A stretch of DNA of 64,000 nucleotides. It comes from Raffaelea ambrosiae. Lineage: Eukaryota; Ascomycota; Sordariomycetes; Ophiostomatales; Ophiostomataceae. How positions within the stretch are numbered: the stretch's first letter is position 1; the number at the start of each line of letters is the position of its first letter. Positions 60,751-64,000 of the stretch are shown here, one piece after another. The notes beneath the pieces are model-generated. The model saw only the letters and a program-made list of their open reading frames with translations. It did not search any database and had not been told where the DNA came from. The stretch spans positions 2,191,913-2,255,912 of the forward strand of contig PCDI01000003.1 in NCBI GenBank assembly GCA_002778195.1, given 5' to 3'. Position numbers and translations under genes: made by a program.

Positions 60751-60924
60751 TTTTAACTACTCTTATTTAAAAATAGGTTAACGCTACCTCTTTATATAAT
60801 ATAAAAAGCAACTATAGCTCTTAACACCCCCACCTCCTTAACTATCGAAATAAATAGTAATACGGTTATAAGCGTCGCCGCGATGATTTAAGCTCACTAG
60901 TAAGAAATCCTAACCTTAAAAAAC

Positions 60925-62930
60925 ATGATCGACCAACTCTAAGCCCAAGTATTAATAATAAAAATTAAAAAAAAGCTTTTAAAATAAATAAACTTAAAGC
61001 ATTCGACGGTATTAAAGGAACGTTATAAAACTTCTTAACGTAGCTCCGCGTTTATATACGCTATTATAAAAACTAGTTTAAACTTAACGTTATTAAGGTT
61101 TAATTCGTAGTTAGCCGATTAAAGGAAAGCGTATTAAAATGGTTTAAACCACGCTTACGCAACTTTTTAAAAAACTCAAACTTAAATAATTAAAACAGCG
61201 AAACGTAAAAACTATTTAACAACTATCGTAACTTCGAAATAACGATTAAAAGAGCCTTCGAGAGCCCCGATGAGGAAAGAACGATAAAACGGGCCTTTCT
61301 TCGCCTCTATTAAAAGAGGTTTACATCCGAGTATACGGCTCGCTTTTAATAAATCGCTTTGTAACTAAATTAAAAAGACGAACCCTTAATGTCGTAGTTT
61401 TACTAAAGACTTAAAAACGTCGTAAAAGACGAATTTATTAAGTATAACCGATTAAACGAAGTCTTCGAGTATATTATTATAGCCGTACGAATTAACGACC
61501 GACTTTATAAACGACGTATAAAAAAGGAGTAAAGACGATATAAAGAATGAGTTAACGCTTCTTTTCGCGCTAACCCTAGAAAAGGGAAAAATTAACGCTC
61601 GTAGTTTAATTAATAATATAAAAACCTTATAAAGCTAAACGTTACGAAGTATTAAAAACTTAAAAGAAAGTGCTTTAATTATAAATAATAAAAGCATTAC
61701 GCTTAAAACTATAAGTAACTTAAGAAGTAATAACAACTAGTGTTTAAACGATAAATCAACGTAATTATTATTACAAAGGTTAAAAACATCGGATTAGATG
61801 TAAAAAACCCCAAACACGCATCGCTTAGTTAAACCGCGTATTAAAAAGACGACTACTTTATTTATAAATCCGAAAAAGACGAAACAAGCTAGTACTTAAA
61901 GAAGCTTAAGCATAAAAGTAAGCCCGCTACCGTATATCGTTACGACGAATGTAAAGTAAGATACGTACGAAAGTGTTTACTAACCGCGTACAAACGAAAC
62001 CACTCTAAACTACTAAAGTATAAACTCCGAAACGAAGAAGCTTACGAAGGCTTTTATAAAGTAATATAAAATAAAGATTTACATCGATACTATTAAGTGT
62101 ATTACTTAAAGTGAGTAAAAAAGAATAATATATTTATATTAAAAAACGAGTGTAAAAAATACGACTATTAAAAACGAAAAAACAACGTCGTATAACATTG
62201 TAAAACGTATAAAGAGCGAACGATCGTTATAGCTTAACACCTCCTTTTAACCGAACAAATAAAGGAACTCGCTTATACCATAAAGTAAAAAGAAGAAGTA
62301 CTTTACTACGTTAAACAACGTATAACACTAACATTAAATAATAACATTACGACTTTTTTTATTTTCGAAGTAACGTTTATATAAATAGCGTTAAAATACT
62401 AATAAAAAAGTATACTCGTAGTAAAGGAAGGAAACGACCCTTAAGTCGACGTTTAACACTTAAAACACGAGGAAGTTATATAAGTTTCGTACGTTACCAA
62501 CTAATACCAAACCCACTTTAAAGAAAAAATAACTTAAAGAGTTTACTCAAAACGCTATTAAAAACGACTAATCGAAGCCCCGTTTTAAGACGACGAACTA
62601 AAACATTAGCAAGTCGTATAAACCAAACTAAACGAATTCTACGTAGTATTAAAACTAAAAGAAGAATATTTAATAGCTTATATAAAGAAACTAAACGATT
62701 GGATTTATTACTCGGACTCGGAGTGCCGCATTTACGTATAAGTTAAAATCCTCGACTAGTATAAAAGCTTATAATAAGACTTTTAAGATAAAGCCGATTA
62801 ACGACGAAAAAACGGTATAAATCGCTGTTAAAAGAATTATAAGCGATTTAAAAACGAAGGTTTTTAATAAAAGCTAGTAGAGAAGATAACGCTTTAAAGC
62901 CATACATCGAAGTATAAATCGTTTATAATA
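60925..62930 (+). pseudogene. gag and extended gag-pol spacer of family C
   Basis: From about 60990 a frame reads as a typical gypsy gag start (LKAFDGIKGTL, RVYIRYYKN, VLKWF), broken by stops at Gln positions. Further on, near 61807, PKHASLS followed by a KDD and SEKDE pattern resembles the gag C-terminal region of several fungal gypsy elements. An unusually long Cys/Lys-rich stretch (about 61900-62240, including YRYDECKVRYVRKCLL) then precedes the protease. I cannot assign a domain to that stretch. It is heavily RIP-mutated. Confidence 0.55.
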
Positions 62931-64000
62931 AGACGTTAGTTATAGTAATGATAGATTACGGCGCTTAAAAAAACTATATATTTTTCACATTTGTTAACAA
63001 ACACCAAACACTATAAAAAACTAAGAAAAGACCTTACTAACTTAACACTTTTAAAAGAAACATCGTATCTTATAACGAAGGAGTGGTTAATAAAAAGACC
63101 GATTATTTTTTAACCTTGGTTTAAAAACGACTCGAAAACCTCTCATTCAACATTATAAGATTAACATCGTATAAGATTATATTAAGATTGCCTTAGTTAC
63201 GAAAGAATAATCCCCGAATCGATTAAACTATTAGTTAAATCTATTAAAATAATGCTTAACTAGTAGGAGGAACGGTTAAAGACGAGGAACAAGAACTAGC
63301 CTTTAAAAACAGCTTATAAAAACTAAGCGTTTAAGCAGACGCCATTATACTCTTAAAAAGAAAGGTAAGGTAAAAGGGCTTCGAGAAATCTTTAGTAATA
63401 AAAAAGGATTTAACCATTACGTGAGTATGGTACTCCGTAAGTAAATTAAGATAAAAACGGACGTTAGTAAAAACAACGAAAGTTAGCGTATCGTAGGTTT
63501 TTAAATAATATTAAAAATTCGGTAAGGTGTTTTAAAAAACACTCAACACCGGCTTATCGAAACACGAACCCTAAGACTACGAAATACCTCTAAAAGAAAG
63601 AAAACAGCTTAAATTCCACCGAATCTACGAACTAAACGAGACATAGCTTAAAGTACTTAAAAAATACCTCGACGAAAACTTAAAAAAGGGTTATATTAAA
63701 CTATTCAACTCGTTAATAAAATACCCGATTTTATTCGTTTTAAAGAAAAACGAAAAATTACGATTATTATTAATTATAAATAACTAAACGACATTACTAT
63801 TAAAGACCGCTACTTACTATCACTTATTAAAAAGCTACGAAACAGACTTTAAAAAGTATAATAGTTTACGATACTCGACCTATGAGGGGCTTATAACTTA
63901 ATTTAAATAAAAAACAAAGAAGAATGAAAAACGGCTTTTAAAACGCGATATAAACACTACGAATATACGATTATACCCTTCGACTTAACGAATACACTTG
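62931..64000 (+). pseudogene. pol 5' part of family C (protease, start of RT)
   Basis: The protease active-site block reads VMIDYGA near 62949, where D-S/T-G is usual; Ser to Tyr is a single C-to-A or a double change, so the alignment is tentative. RT motifs begin near 63722 (ILFVLKKNEKLRL) and continue to FDLTNTL at the right edge. Confidence 0.6.

Larger units (their letters stand above)
60277..64000 (+). mobile_element. Family C gypsy element, 5' part, continuing beyond the window
   Basis: 5' LTR (60277-60750), gag region, protease and the start of RT, running off the right end. The RT part overlaps the truncated copy at 41736. The base before the LTR belongs to a mutated reverse family A fragment. 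Joining the two copies suggests a full length of about 7.2 kb. Confidence 0.75.

Overview
The window looks like a gene-poor, transposon-packed block from a filamentous ascomycete (Pezizomycotina). Three things point there. Chromodomain-bearing Ty3/gypsy retrotransposons dominate. There is a Fot1/Pogo-type DNA transposon. Most of the sequence carries C-to-T and G-to-A damage typical of repeat-induced point mutation (RIP): copies of one element range from nearly readable to about three-quarters A+T, and Gln and Trp codons have become TAA, TAG or TGA. I recognise no host housekeeping gene, tRNA or rRNA. A 44-codon open tail at the left edge is the only candidate for non-repetitive coding DNA.

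Three gypsy families account for most of the DNA. Family A (about 8 kb; LTR 369 bp or about 510 bp) occurs at least ten times, whole or in pieces: 480-1605 (LTR pieces), 1606-2230, 2231-9261, 9262-11148, 17464-24653 (reverse), 24654-41020 (a host copy broken by later insertions), 31107-39136 (best preserved), 47395-47830 (pieces), 47831-58259 and 58260-60276 (reverse pieces). Family B is one element at 25053-30680 with 276-bp LTRs and a perfect 5-bp target duplication. Family C has a 5'-truncated copy at 41736-45872 and a copy that starts at 60277 and runs off the right end.

Other mobile DNA is a 1.86-kb Fot1/Pogo element (54253-56111) inside a family A copy, and two copies of a 240-bp TA-flanked MITE (1906-2145 and 46551-46787). 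A repeat called R1 here (215-479 and 41100-41735) remains unclassified. The stretches 11149-17454 and 45873-47394 hold RIP-like AT-rich DNA without an identifiable element.

Insertions are stacked in layers. An old, strongly mutated family A copy was entered by B and later by a fresh A copy, both within its reverse-transcriptase region. Comparing copies shows which deletions and insertions are private to each. The best-preserved A element is itself defective: it carries two small deletions in pol as well as nonsense mutations.

The most interesting item is an extra gene in family A, antisense to gag-pol and lying between pol and the 3' LTR. It has an acidic tract, a Cys-rich C-terminal region and a likely 58-nt intron. 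Its Asp/Glu codon repeat appears to have become an (ATT)n microsatellite in mutated copies, greatly expanded at 56416-56756. The two LTRs of B, and those of the best A copy, carry strand-segregated C-to-T or G-to-A differences, as expected if RIP acts on one DNA strand at a time.
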